Source: JAACFF01 sp963701435 (GTDB lineage Bacteria > Chloroflexota > Anaerolineae > Promineifilales > Promineifilaceae). Taken from it: a stretch of 64,000 nucleotides of DNA. The notes under the pieces are model-generated. The model did not search any database. It worked only from the letters and a program-made list of their open reading frames with translations, and was not told the DNA's origin. Made by a program: the position numbers and the translations under genes. The stretch covers positions 372,001 to 436,000 of the forward strand of contig CAVPAL010000017.1 in NCBI GenBank assembly GCA_963701435.1, read 5' to 3'. Positions 34,813-43,507 of this stretch are shown here, one piece after another (position 1 is the stretch's first letter; each line of letters opens with the position of its first letter).

Positions 34813-36003
34813 TCAGTTTGATTTCTCGTGCTCGGAAAGAACTTGGAATAAGTTAGACCAGGTGTTCTGCATTAGATTGTCGGCCAGTTTGCGCGGACTT
34901 TCCCCGGTGTTTATTGACCAAGCCACTGATAGGCCATACTCAGGAAGGTAGAGTGCAGCAGCGGAGTATCCCAGAGATGAGCCTCCATGACCGATGACTT
35001 GCGACCCAAGTACCTCGGAGAAATCGACGACACCCAAACCATATCTTCCTCCCTCCGGATCCGGCTGTGTGGTTTCGGGAATGGTTAGCATTTCTCGGAG
35101 TGACGATCTTGACAATACTCGTTGCTCATGATAGAGCATCTGCATCCAATTGGCCATATCCTCCGGAGTTGCATAAAGGACGGGATGGGTCATCGTCGCA
35201 ATCCAAGTCTGGGGCTTACCGCTAAAATCCTCAAGATCTCCATCGAAGTCGATATCTACCCACGGATGTACAACGGTGAAGTATGATGGTGGTAGTTCTC
35301 CCATGCTCACGAATGTGTTATCCAGTGCCAGCGGCTTTAGGAAGGCACGTTCTACTTCATCGGGAACAGAAGCCCCCGCAGTTTTTTCGATGATCGCTGT
35401 GAGCAAGAGGTAGTTTGTACTAGAGTAGTGTTGGACATGCCCTGGAGGACCATAAGGCTCCCTGACGAAGAGGTCAATAACTTCTTCGAGCCGCCACGAT
35501 CTCCCATAGTCTACATTTGGGCCGAGCCACGGGAAGTTTGGATGCTCGAATACATTAAAGACCCCACTTGAATGGTTCAAAAGTTGACGAACAGTTATAC
35601 GGCTATCAACATTGCCGTGTTCGGGCAGCCAAGTGGATACCGGCTGATCCAAGTCGATCAAGCCTTCCTCCGCAAGTTTCAGAGCAAGAGCAGCTTCGAA
35701 GGACTTCGCAATGCTCCCCATATTGAATAGCATATCGTTTGTAACCGGAACACCGGGATGGGAATTTCCGGAGACACCTACCCAGGGTGTATATCCGGGA
35801 ACAATCACAGCCGCCGAAATCCCGACATCGTATTCGCCCTGCCAATCGTGAAGCGCCTGGTCAAGGGCGATTTGCAATTCATTTGCGTAGGGTAGATCGG
35901 CGTGTCCCTGCTGCACTGAGGATTCTTCGGCAACAAGACTGCACGTTGTCGTGGTGAGAATGAATGTGCCAAAGAACAATGTTGTGAATATCTCGTGTAT
36001 CAT
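34813..36003 (-). CDS. Beta-lactamase-fold serine hydrolase (class C / PBP-like)
   Basis: A 396-residue protein. An N-terminal hydrophobic stretch (about residues 4-28) is probably a Sec signal. The active-site Ser-x-x-Lys is in MGSIAKSFEAALALKL; the second motif is YSSTNYLLL (Tyr-x-Asn equivalent) and the third is HGGSSLGYSA in place of KTG. LNHSSGVFNVFEH is typical of esterase/D-aminopeptidase relatives. These proteins are more often esterases or peptidases than true resistance enzymes. The start codon lies just beyond the broken end of an IS3-type remnant, so its native promoter may be lost. Confidence 0.85.
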   Translation of the reverse strand: MIHEIFTTLFFGTFILTTTTCSLVAEESSVQQGHADLPYANELQIALDQALHDWQGEYDVGISAAVIVPGYTPWVGVSGNSHPGVPVTNDMLFNMGSIAKSFEAALALKLAEEGLIDLDQPVSTWLPEHGNVDSRITVRQLLNHSSGVFNVFEHPNFPWLGPNVDYGRSWRLEEVIDLFVREPYGPPGHVQHYSSTNYLLLTAIIEKTAGASVPDEVERAFLKPLALDNTFVSMGELPPSYFTVVHPWVDIDFDGDLEDFSGKPQTWIATMTHPVLYATPEDMANWMQMLYHEQRVLSRSSLREMLTIPETTQPDPEGGRYGLGVVDFSEVLGSQVIGHGGSSLGYSAAALYLPEYGLSVAWSINTGESPRKLADNLMQNTWSNLFQVLSEHEKSN

Positions 36004-36114
36004 AATTATCTAGGAGAGGCCATTAGGCTCCCCATATTGTATGGGTTTGGATTTGCCGTCCAACGTGGGTTTCACCGGCAGGGCGGCTTTGACCCTGACA
36101 CGGCTTTGCTTATA

Positions 36115-36335
36115 ATCAAAGCGGCTAATTTGCGCCGCTCATCCTGGGGCGAAGGCCCCCGTCCAGAGAAGGCTAGTTCGCCATCTGCTTTCAAACGGGC
36201 CTTCCATTTGTTGAGCAGGCCCGATGTGATTCCTATTTCGAACTCAACGGCGGCGGCGCTTTTGTTTGTGGTTTCCCACAAGTGCACCGCTTCTCGTTTG
36301 AATTCTTCCCTGTATGTGCGTCTTTTACTTGTCAT
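36115..36335 (-). pseudogene. IS3-family orfA remnant (copy A)
   Basis: From the ATG at 36335 (MTSKRRTYREEFKREAVHLW) the sequence is an IS3-type orfA helix-turn-helix protein, with SAAAVEFEIGITSGLLNKW. Similarity stops near 36115 in RKLAAL; the following codons are unrelated, and no orfB follows. Its upstream end is split by the ISL3 element and resumes at 38114-38133. Confidence 0.75.
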
Positions 36336-36386
36336 AATATTCCTCCGAAAAAGTATACTTGGTCTTAACTCGCTGTCCACTTTTCC

Positions 36387-38113
36387 GGCTCTTTCGCACT
36401 TTTCGTGCTCATGGCGAGTAAAGCATACGACAACGAAGTAAATCTAATTTAGCCCGACCGTACATTTGCCGTTTTAATAACTTGAGCCGGTTCACCTGCC
36501 CTTCGGTCTGGCCATTGCTCCAGGGCTTTTCCAATGCTAGACGCACAGCCTGAAAATCTTGGCCTATGCCTCTGGCAAAATTTACAACATCATTAATGCC
36601 ACAAGCCAGACAATCTGCTAACCAACTGTCAAGGTCCGTTGAAGTTCGTTCCCGCACCATACGGGTAAATCTTTGGGCAATTTCGGAAACGATGCTTACC
36701 TCTTTATCCTGGCAGAGAAATTTTCTCAATAGTTCGTCTTGTTGAGAACAATTTTCTGTTTTTTTGGTAAACAACCAAACAATTTCTCGAATTGGGGGGA
36801 ACTTTCCTTTCTGAGATGCAGAATTCGTTTGTCGCGAAGCAACACCCTCAAGATATTTTTTGGGCGTAGAGGCAGCTGGCTGCTTTCTACGAGGTTTCAT
36901 CCATTGTAAAACCATCCGACGCGAGCCCAGAAACCCTTGTTCTTGTATCTCTCGCCACAATTGTGAGGCATTACTGCATCCCTGCTGACAACGGGCCTCC
37001 AAATAGGGTACGTACGGGTCAAGGATACTGACCGCAACGGGTCTAGCCTGCCTCTCTGGAAACGCATCCGCGTAATAGTAGGTGCGGACAGTTTCACGGT
37101 GAAGGTTCATGGCTTGCGAAATTTGCAGAATATTTTGCCCGTCGTGCTTTCGCTGTTTAATCTCCGTATATCGTTCAAAACGACGTTGACGACTGGCCTG
37201 GCTAGCCTCTTCTTCACTGTGAGTTCGAAAAAACGGACTGCGATAAAGAAGCGACGGAGGGAGGTTGATTTGCTTTACTCGTTTGTAGATGCGATTCAGC
37301 CACTTTTCCAACATGTTTGAAAGATTTTGTAAAAGGTGCCAACGATCGGCAACCTGCATTGCTTGGGGAGCGCCGTTAGCGCTGCCCAAGGCGTATTCTG
37401 TTGAACGGTCCCGGGTGATCACTTCAATAGCTGGCTCTTTTATTAACCAATTTGCCAGGGTATAAGAGGTACGGTCTTCCAGGAGGTCAACAACACGATG
37501 CCTTTCTAAATCTACTAAAATTGTTCCATAAGTGACTCTTTTCCGCATGGCCCAATCATCGACGCCCAGAACACGAACTGGTGCTGGTTGTGTATTGACT
37601 GACTTCCGACGTAGCAACCGCAACAGTGTGTCAGTACTGCTCATCATCCGTAGATGTTGTGACAATCTTGCCGCAGCTATCCCTCCTAATGCTTGGCTAA
37701 GGTGGTATAGGCTGTTGATTAATCGTTCTGTGCGGCGTGCATATCGAGCAAGCAATTGAGGTAATTGCTCTGCAAACGTCTGCCGCTGGCAAAGAGGATT
37801 TAGGCAGCGAAAGCGCCGAACGCTCAATCGAAGCTTGACAGCCAGATGACACAAAGGTAGATCGTGCGGATGTCGCCAGTAATAGCTGTGTACGCGACTT
37901 GAGGAAGTATGGCAACTAGGGCATAAAGCCGTTAGATGAATAGGCTCAGCTTCTAGAATTATTTGCTCATCGTCCTGCGCAACATTTTTTACCATAAACC
38001 CAGGCAGCAACTTTGAAAAGAAATCGTTTAACATCGTATCTCCTATTCTTTTTTGAAGATACTTGAAATCTACCCCTCCCTTGGTTTGGAAGCACGAAAA
38101 GTGCGAAAGAGCC
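36387..38113. mobile_element. ISL3-family insertion sequence, complete
   Basis: It is bounded by perfect 23-bp inverted repeats (36387-36409 starting GGCTCTTTCG and 38091-38113 ending CGAAAGAGCC). Flanking 8-mers ACTTTTCC (36379-36386) and ACTTTTTC (38114-38121) match at 7 of 8, consistent with an 8-bp target duplication. It encodes one intact transposase. It has landed in the terminal repeat of the IS3-type copy A. Confidence 0.92.
36409..38034 (-). CDS. ISL3-family transposase
   Basis: A 541-residue protein starting at the ATG at 38034 (MLNDFFSKLL), with GGAGAT upstream; the longer frame runs through the element end and is not used. It has an N-terminal zinc-finger-like region (LCPSCHTSSSRVHSYYWRH; CLNPLCQRQTFAEQ), a DDE catalytic core with VLGVDDWAMRKR (first Asp) and QVADRWHLLQNL (second), and a C-terminal glutamate region NGQTEGQVNRLKLLKRQMYG. 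It is apparently intact, so the element may be active. The stop codon lies inside the left inverted repeat. Confidence 0.93.
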   Translation of the reverse strand: MLNDFFSKLLPGFMVKNVAQDDEQIILEAEPIHLTALCPSCHTSSSRVHSYYWRHPHDLPLCHLAVKLRLSVRRFRCLNPLCQRQTFAEQLPQLLARYARRTERLINSLYHLSQALGGIAAARLSQHLRMMSSTDTLLRLLRRKSVNTQPAPVRVLGVDDWAMRKRVTYGTILVDLERHRVVDLLEDRTSYTLANWLIKEPAIEVITRDRSTEYALGSANGAPQAMQVADRWHLLQNLSNMLEKWLNRIYKRVKQINLPPSLLYRSPFFRTHSEEEASQASRQRRFERYTEIKQRKHDGQNILQISQAMNLHRETVRTYYYADAFPERQARPVAVSILDPYVPYLEARCQQGCSNASQLWREIQEQGFLGSRRMVLQWMKPRRKQPAASTPKKYLEGVASRQTNSASQKGKFPPIREIVWLFTKKTENCSQQDELLRKFLCQDKEVSIVSEIAQRFTRMVRERTSTDLDSWLADCLACGINDVVNFARGIGQDFQAVRLALEKPWSNGQTEGQVNRLKLLKRQMYGRAKLDLLRCRMLYSP

Positions 38114-38133
38114 ACTTTTTCGGGGGAAGGTCA
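38114..38133. repeat. Outer end of IS3-type copy A
   Basis: ACTTTTTCGGGGGAAGGTCA is also found at 32891-32910, and with three changes at 39141-39160. It is the terminal repeat of an IS3-type element, separated from its orfA (36115-36335) by the ISL3 insertion, and abuts the truncated orfB of copy B. Confidence 0.75.
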
Positions 38134-38801
38134 CAACACTCTCCCTTGCCACTCATGCTAACGAGCATTTTGTTGGCTGCCAAGAGTTTTTGGTAAGGTT
38201 TTCCAGTGTATTGACTACCCCGGTCTGAATGATGCAACAAACCGGCCTCAGGTTTTCTTTGTTCAATAGCCATATTCAAAGCAGCAACCACCAAATTGCT
38301 TGTTATCCGCGTTGACATAGCCCACCCTACAATGCGCCGAGAAAAAAGGTCAAGGACAACGGCCAGATACAGCCAACTTTTTTTGGTGCGGATATACGTG
38401 ATATCCCTCGTCCATTTTTGATTGGGTTTTTCGGCTGTAAATTCTCGATCCAATAGATTTGGCGCCACTGGATGGGCTGGATTCGCTTTTGTCGTGACCC
38501 GGAAGCGCCGTTTGTGCCTGGCTTGAATGTCATTTTCTCGCATTAATCGTGCAACCCGATTCTCGCTACAGGGGATTTTCTTTTCCTCTAGCTCTTGATA
38601 AATACGTGGACTGCCATATTTGCCCTCGAATTCAGTATAGATTTCTCTAATTTTCTCTAAAAGCATGTCATTGGCCATCTTCAACCTACTAACTGGTCGT
38701 TCTCGCCAAGCAGAATAGCCGCTTGGCGACACTGCCAGCATTTTACACATCCGCCGCACTGGGAATGCTTCCCGATGGTTTTCGATAAACTGGTATCTCA
38801 T
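38134..38801 (-). pseudogene. IS3-family orfB (integrase-type transposase), truncated (copy B)
   Basis: About 222 codons from the ATG at 38801. It has the HTH_21 region (LAVSPSGYSAWRERP) and the rve core: WTRDITYIRTKKSWLYLAVV, LFSRRIVGWAMS and LHHSDRGSQYTG. It breaks off after MSGKGEC, where the third catalytic residue (usually in DNAPMESFF) should follow. The break coincides with the terminus of copy A at 38133, so copy A inserted into this orfB. It cannot make active transposase. Confidence 0.88.
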
Positions 38802-39094
38802 CGGCTTGGGCTGCTGAAGATGGCGACTGCTTTTTTTAGAATGTCTCTTTCCTGTCGCAGAATTGCATTCTCTTGTTCTAGTTGACGCATTCTTTCTTGT
38901 TCAGGCAGCAAGCGTCCTTTTCCAGGAAAGGCATTCTGCCCACTTTTAACTTGTTTTCGTTTCCATCTGGATAGTAAGCCGGGCGTGATGCCGAGCTCAT
39001 TTTCAATTGCCGATGCACTTTTCCCACTGCTTTGCCACAATTGAAGCGCTTCTCGTTTGAATTCTGGTAAATAGGTTCTTTTTTGGGTTGTCAT
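38798..39094 (-). CDS. IS3-family orfA (copy B)
   Basis: A 98-residue helix-turn-helix and leucine-zipper protein (MTTQKRTYLPEFKREALQLW; SAIENELGITPGLLSRWKRK; LEQENAILRQERDILKKA). It overlaps orfB by four bases. A slippery A7G tract (minus-strand reading, 38837-38830) precedes its stop; a -1 shift there opens a stop-free path into orfB, as used by IS3 elements to make OrfAB. It is intact, but its partner is truncated. Confidence 0.9.
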   Translation of the reverse strand: MTTQKRTYLPEFKREALQLWQSSGKSASAIENELGITPGLLSRWKRKQVKSGQNAFPGKGRLLPEQERMRQLEQENAILRQERDILKKAVAIFSSPSR

Positions 39095-39159
39095 TTTTTC
39101 CTCCGAAAAAAGTAGTTTACTTTGTCTTTTCTCTGTGTCTACTTTTTCAGGGGAAGATC

Positions 39160-39463
39160 ATCTCTTGAACTCTCGCCCTGTATATACTGAGAACAAAACT
39201 GGGATCGAATCAACAAGGAACTGGATCATGACTACAAATTCAATGAGAAAAAACTCAACACAAACCGCAACCAAACGTATCACATTGTTGACATTGGGCT
39301 TGTGTTTCGTTCTATTCATCCTTTTCGCCTATGCGTTTTGGCGACAAAATCAGGCAACCCGGCTGTCCCCACCCCCGGATTTTCAGCTTGCTGCCAAAGT
39401 TGATCTCGCTGCCCGATCTTATGATGGCGAAACAGTGGCGCAGTTGTCGCTGGCGGAAACGGC
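39160..39463. repeat. 304-bp direct repeat, copy 1
   Basis: Identical by eye to 45486-45789. It begins exactly where the IS3-type end stops. The two copies diverge at an AACGGC(C/T)GTT motif, where this copy has T. Confidence 0.9.
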
Positions 39464-39521
39464 TGTTTCCAACATCGCCCTCCTACCTACACAAACACTT
39501 ACAGCAACGGCTTCCCGGTAA
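39230..39521 (+). pseudogene. Truncated duplicate of the small TM protein at 45554
   Basis: The first 78 codons from the ATG at 39228-39230 (MTTNSMRKNSTQTATKRITL) equal the 45554 gene, including its TM segment. After ETAV the sequence is unrelated and stops at 39519. The extracellular domain is missing, so this is a partial copy. Confidence 0.8.
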
Positions 39522-39745
39522 TCATTGAGAAAGGGTATGAGCCTGACGCGCCTGGCGCAAATCAACGATCCTTCGTCTTACGTCTTTAATCAATGAGAGC
39601 TGCTAATTTGTTTTTGGACAGTTACCAAATGACATTCATTTCAATTGGATATGCAATTCATCACTATCAACCACCAAACAAAAAGTGTAAGATTTTAGCT
39701 GGCTTTGGTTCTTGAAATAAAAGCGAGGTTGTCTGAAGCACAAAT

Positions 39746-41812
39746 ATGAGCTTACATACTCTCTTAATTGATCAACACAATGGCATCCTGCAATTTGGCG
39801 GCGCTCGCATGGCTTTGCTGGATATTGAGGCTGGATTTTGGGGCCTGCGCCGACAAATAGAAGTATTAATTGGCGAACGTTTAACAAATTCTGTACTGCA
39901 GCAGGCCGGCGCAAATGGCGGGGCATCGTTTGCTAAATCATTTGCCGGACAAATCGGGATCGAGAAATCCGCAGCTTTTTCCGCCTGCCTTAAAGCGTAT
40001 CAAACTGCGGGTTTTGGACAGTTCGACATTAATAGTATGGAATGGCCTCTCGGCCGGATAGAAATTTGCGCTACCAATGCATTCGAAGCCTGGATGTACC
40101 AACAAAAAAGAGACGTACCCAAAGCCCCAATTTGTTCCTATTCGGCAGGGGTGTTTGTAGGTTTTGTCAACATTCTCGGCAATCGTCAGGATGTGGTTTG
40201 CATCGAACATAGTTGTCAAGCCAGGGGGGATGAGACTTGCTTATTCGAACTTCTGCCGATGTCACAGGCTAATGGCCAAACTGCTGTTGCGTTTAGGCCA
40301 GATCCAGGCCTGGGCCGCGAACTCAACTTATTGGAAGTGCTCTTCGACCGTATGCCCATGGGCATAGCTGTTCTCGATCGTGCATTCCGCGTCCAGCGCT
40401 ATAACCCCACTTGGAATGATTATTCCATGCTTTATGCTCCACCTTCAGGGGCACCACTCGCTCCCGGTGTTGGCTATTTCGACCACCTCCCGGGCAGCGA
40501 GTCCATAGTTCAACCACTGTTTGAGCGCACCCTGGCCGGTGAGACCGTTCGGCAGAATAACGTCCGCTTAGAATCAGAGGGAATTGTCACTTATTGGGAT
40601 GTGGTTCTGGCGCCTCTGATGGAAGGCGACGAGATTGTGGGCATTTTGATTGTTTCTATTGATGCTACTGAACGAGCAAACCTCCGGCAGAACTTGGAGC
40701 AGCGTGTTTCTGCTCGCACTCAGGAGTTACAAATGCTGCTGGATGTCGCTGCGACAGCTAACAGCTCGTTGAATTTGGACGAGATGCTCACCAAAACATT
40801 GGATCTTCTGGTTGATTTGGCGGGTTCATCACGAGCAGGGGTGAGTTTACTGGATGAAGATACCGGTAAATTGAAGGCCCCTATTCTTCGACCTGAACGC
40901 GAGGTTGACCCAGCAGAAATGGCGAAGATACTGCAAGCCGGACAGGACATCATCGACAGCGGTGAGATAATGTATATCGCACCGGATGTTTCACAAGAAT
41001 TGCTAGAACCTGGTGCACTGCTGCCGCTGCAGGTTCGAGAGCGGCAGCTAGGGATGTTGGCAATCATAGGTTCCGAGGGGAGTATCTTTACCACGAATCA
41101 ATTGTCGTTATTCAAATCTATTGCAGACCAACTCAGCGTCGCCATCGATAATGCCTTTTTGTTTGAGAAGGCCGAGCATGTTGCGATTGCCGCAGAACGC
41201 AATCGACTGGCGCGTGATCTACACGACGCCGTAACCCAGACGCTTTTTTCGGCCAGCCTCATTGCCGACGTGCTGCCCCGCATTTGGGAACGTGATCAAG
41301 AACAGGGGAGGCAGCGCCTGGAGGAACTACGGGAATTAACGCGAGGTGCGCTTGCAGAAATGCGCACTTTGCTGTTGGAACTGCGCCCGGCAACGCTGAC
41401 AGAGTCGAGCCTGGCTGAGCTTCTGAGCCAGTTGACGCAGGCGTTAGGCGGACGCTCACGCTTGCCGATTACGTTGATTATTGAGGGTGAACGGCCGTTG
41501 CCGCCGGAAACCCAAATTGCCCTTTATCGCATTGCTCAGGAAGCACTCAACAACATCAGCAAACATGCCAGCGCCAGCCAGGTCATGCTCAAACTAGCTT
41601 TTCTGGCCCAGACTGTAAGCTTATCTATCCAGGATAACGGCCGGGGCTTTAACCCAGCCGACACATCACACCAATCGTTGGGCCTGAACATCATGCGCGA
41701 ACGTGCTGAGAAAATTGGCGCAAACTTAATCATTAACAGCCAGATTGGTGAAGGCACAACTGTCAGCGTGCAATGTCCTATCGCCAACGAGAGCGAGGGG
41801 GATTATGAGTAA
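39746..41812 (+). CDS. V4R-PAS-GAF sensor histidine kinase (NarL-type)
   Basis: A 688-residue soluble kinase without TM segments. Domains in order: a V4R/XylR_N-like ligand-binding domain (about 10-170; SYSAGVFVGFVNILG and the Cys pair in CQARGDETC), PAS (about 195-310), a short coiled coil, GAF (about 335-475), HisKA_3 with the phospho-acceptor in RDLHDAVTQTLF (His493), and HATPase_c (IAQEALNNISKHA; DNGRGF). The V4R domain usually senses small aromatic or hydrophobic molecules. Its stop overlaps the start of the response regulator by 8 bases, so they form a two-component pair. The first ACGGCCGT after the desert appears near its 3' end. Confidence 0.92.
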   Translation: MSLHTLLIDQHNGILQFGGARMALLDIEAGFWGLRRQIEVLIGERLTNSVLQQAGANGGASFAKSFAGQIGIEKSAAFSACLKAYQTAGFGQFDINSMEWPLGRIEICATNAFEAWMYQQKRDVPKAPICSYSAGVFVGFVNILGNRQDVVCIEHSCQARGDETCLFELLPMSQANGQTAVAFRPDPGLGRELNLLEVLFDRMPMGIAVLDRAFRVQRYNPTWNDYSMLYAPPSGAPLAPGVGYFDHLPGSESIVQPLFERTLAGETVRQNNVRLESEGIVTYWDVVLAPLMEGDEIVGILIVSIDATERANLRQNLEQRVSARTQELQMLLDVAATANSSLNLDEMLTKTLDLLVDLAGSSRAGVSLLDEDTGKLKAPILRPEREVDPAEMAKILQAGQDIIDSGEIMYIAPDVSQELLEPGALLPLQVRERQLGMLAIIGSEGSIFTTNQLSLFKSIADQLSVAIDNAFLFEKAEHVAIAAERNRLARDLHDAVTQTLFSASLIADVLPRIWERDQEQGRQRLEELRELTRGALAEMRTLLLELRPATLTESSLAELLSQLTQALGGRSRLPITLIIEGERPLPPETQIALYRIAQEALNNISKHASASQVMLKLAFLAQTVSLSIQDNGRGFNPADTSHQSLGLNIMRERAEKIGANLIINSQIGEGTTVSVQCPIANESEGDYE

Positions 41813-42446
41813 AGAAAAACAAACACGGGTCATGATTGTGGACGATCATGCAGTGGTACGCAGCGGCCTGGCCGCATTTTTGACCGTCTTTGATGATTTG
41901 CTCCTGGTGGGTGAAGCGGGCAGCGGCTCTGACGCGGTACAGATTTGCAAACAGGTTGATGTTGATGTCGTTCTCATGGATTTGATGATGCCGGAAATGG
42001 ACGGGGCTGAAGCGACGCGTCTTATTCGGCAACAGTGTCCACATGTGCAGGTAATTGCCTTGACAAGTTTCCGCGAGGAAAACCTCGTGCAAGGCGCTCT
42101 GCAAGCCGGCGCCATCAGCTACTTGCTCAAAAATGTGTCGGCAGATGAACTGGCTGATGCCATTCGCGCCGCTCATGCCGGGCGCTCAACACTGGCCCCC
42201 GAAGCGACAGCAGCGCTCATCCGTGCGGCTACCAGACCCGCACCAGTGCACTATGATCTGACACCACGCGAGCTAGAAGTGCTGGCATTATTGGTTCAGG
42301 GATTAAGTAACCCCGAAATGGCTGAAAAACTGGTGGTGAGTCGTTCCACGATCAAGTTTCATGTCAGCAGCATTTTGTCTAAGCTAGGTGTAAACGGCCG
42401 TACCGAAGCCGTGGCCCTGGCGCTGCAAGAAAACCTGGTCAAGTGA
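41805..42446 (+). CDS. NarL/LuxR-type response regulator
   Basis: A 213-residue protein starting at the ATG at 41805 (MSKEKQTRVMIVDDH), inside the kinase stop region. The receiver domain has the acidic pair DD (13-14), phospho-acceptor Asp59 in VVLMDLMMPEMDG, Thr in ALTSF and Lys in YLLKNVS. The C-terminal LuxR-type helix-turn-helix reads LTPRELEVLALLVQGLSNPE and VSRSTIKFHVSSILSKLGV. It is the partner of the upstream kinase. Target genes are unknown; the CPBP protease and DUF6544 genes downstream are candidates. Confidence 0.95.
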   Translation: MSKEKQTRVMIVDDHAVVRSGLAAFLTVFDDLLLVGEAGSGSDAVQICKQVDVDVVLMDLMMPEMDGAEATRLIRQQCPHVQVIALTSFREENLVQGALQAGAISYLLKNVSADELADAIRAAHAGRSTLAPEATAALIRAATRPAPVHYDLTPRELEVLALLVQGLSNPEMAEKLVVSRSTIKFHVSSILSKLGVNGRTEAVALALQENLVK

Positions 42447-42481
42447 CCAGGGGAAATCTCCTCCAAAGACCAGCTTTCAAG

Positions 42482-42516
42482 CTCCCCAGATGCCCGATGT
42501 GTCTGGGGAGTTTTTT
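42482..42516 (+). terminator. Intrinsic terminator after the two-component pair
   Basis: CTCCCCAGA (42482-42490) pairs with TCTGGGGAG (42502-42510), then six T. The loop TGCCCGATGTG is also found, with a similar stem, near 44765-44795. Confidence 0.9.
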
Positions 42517-42641
42517 GTTTATCCTACAAGCAACGTGGGAAAAGTGTTTTGGGATTGTGCTTAAAGAATGATGGTACCACCTTTTTGTCTTCTACACTTC
42601 ACCACAAATAATCTGCCGAACCAATTAAGGAGAAATTTGCG

Positions 42642-43463
42642 ATGGAACTCATGGCTAAAAACAGACCGGAAATCACAACCAAAACCCTTGGTTTTTTCCT
42701 GGCAATTACTTTCGGCTTGACCTGGGGTATCGTTGCCCTGGCCATCCTATTCAATAAACAGATGGTTGCCCTTTTTGGCGAAATAAGCATGGCCAACCCG
42801 CTTTTCATCCTCGCCGTATATGCGCCTGGCATTGCCGGCTTGCTGCTGGTCGGGTGGCACTACGGGTTGAAGGGCTTGGGCAGCTTCCTGCGGCGCTTGA
42901 CATTGTGGCGGGCGCCTATCCTGTGGTGGCTGTTCATCATTCTGGGCATTCCAGCAGTCGTCTATGCGGGCGCTACCATAAAAGGCTTAATTAACGACCC
43001 GTTTCCCTTCTCCACATGGGAGCAGGTGCTGCCAGCACTGGCGCTGGCCTTTTTCCTTGGCCCCATCGAAGAGTTTGGCTGGCGTGGGCTGGCCCTACCA
43101 TTATTACAACGCAGGTTTGCGCCTGTCTGGGCTGGCTTAATCCTCGGCGTCATTTGGGCTATCTGGCACATCCCTTCATTTCTAATGAGCGGAACCCCGC
43201 AGAGCGCCTGGTCTTTTTGGCCCTTCTTTCTCGGCATCGTCGCCATCTCCGTCATCCAGACGCCGCTGTTCAACGCTTCCAAGGGCAGCCTGCTGATTGC
43301 CATCTTGTTCCACTTCCAGATGATGAATCCTCTATTTCCCGATGCCCAACCCTATGACATCCTCATTTTCATCGCCATTGCCGTCATCGTCGTCTGGCTA
43401 TATCGTCGCGAGATGTTCAAACGAGGAACCGGGATAACTGATGTGCTGATGCCAGAGGGTTAG
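42642..43463 (+). CDS. CPBP-family intramembrane metalloprotease
   Basis: A 273-residue protein with about 8 hydrophobic segments. The CAAX/CPBP motifs are present: EEFGWRG (glutamate pair and arginine) near residue 145, and WAIWHIPSFLM, the first histidine motif, about 35 residues on; FHFQMMN contributes the second. Family members cleave prenylated proteins or bacteriocin peptides, or confer immunity to them. Ribosome site AAGGAG lies just before ATG 42642, with a second ATG at 42651. Confidence 0.9.
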   Translation: MELMAKNRPEITTKTLGFFLAITFGLTWGIVALAILFNKQMVALFGEISMANPLFILAVYAPGIAGLLLVGWHYGLKGLGSFLRRLTLWRAPILWWLFIILGIPAVVYAGATIKGLINDPFPFSTWEQVLPALALAFFLGPIEEFGWRGLALPLLQRRFAPVWAGLILGVIWAIWHIPSFLMSGTPQSAWSFWPFFLGIVAISVIQTPLFNASKGSLLIAILFHFQMMNPLFPDAQPYDILIFIAIAVIVVWLYRREMFKRGTGITDVLMPEG

Positions 43464-43507
43464 GGCGTGCTATCAGATCGGCGTTGGCCGAAATTGGAGG
43501 TGTTAAG

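Larger units (their letters stand above)
38134..39160. mobile_element. IS3-family element, right part (copy B)
   Basis: The outer end at 39141-39160 reads ACTTTTTCAGGGGAAGATCA, the same family as the ends at 32891 and 38114. It contains orfA and a truncated orfB. The inner boundary at 38134 is the insertion point of copy A. Its outer end abuts the 304-bp direct repeat exactly. Confidence 0.8.

Noticed and set aside
34813..36003. Serine hydrolase as a beta-lactam resistance gene
   Set aside because: SxxK is present but the third motif is HGG instead of KTG and the sequence is closer to esterase-type relatives; no basis to claim resistance.
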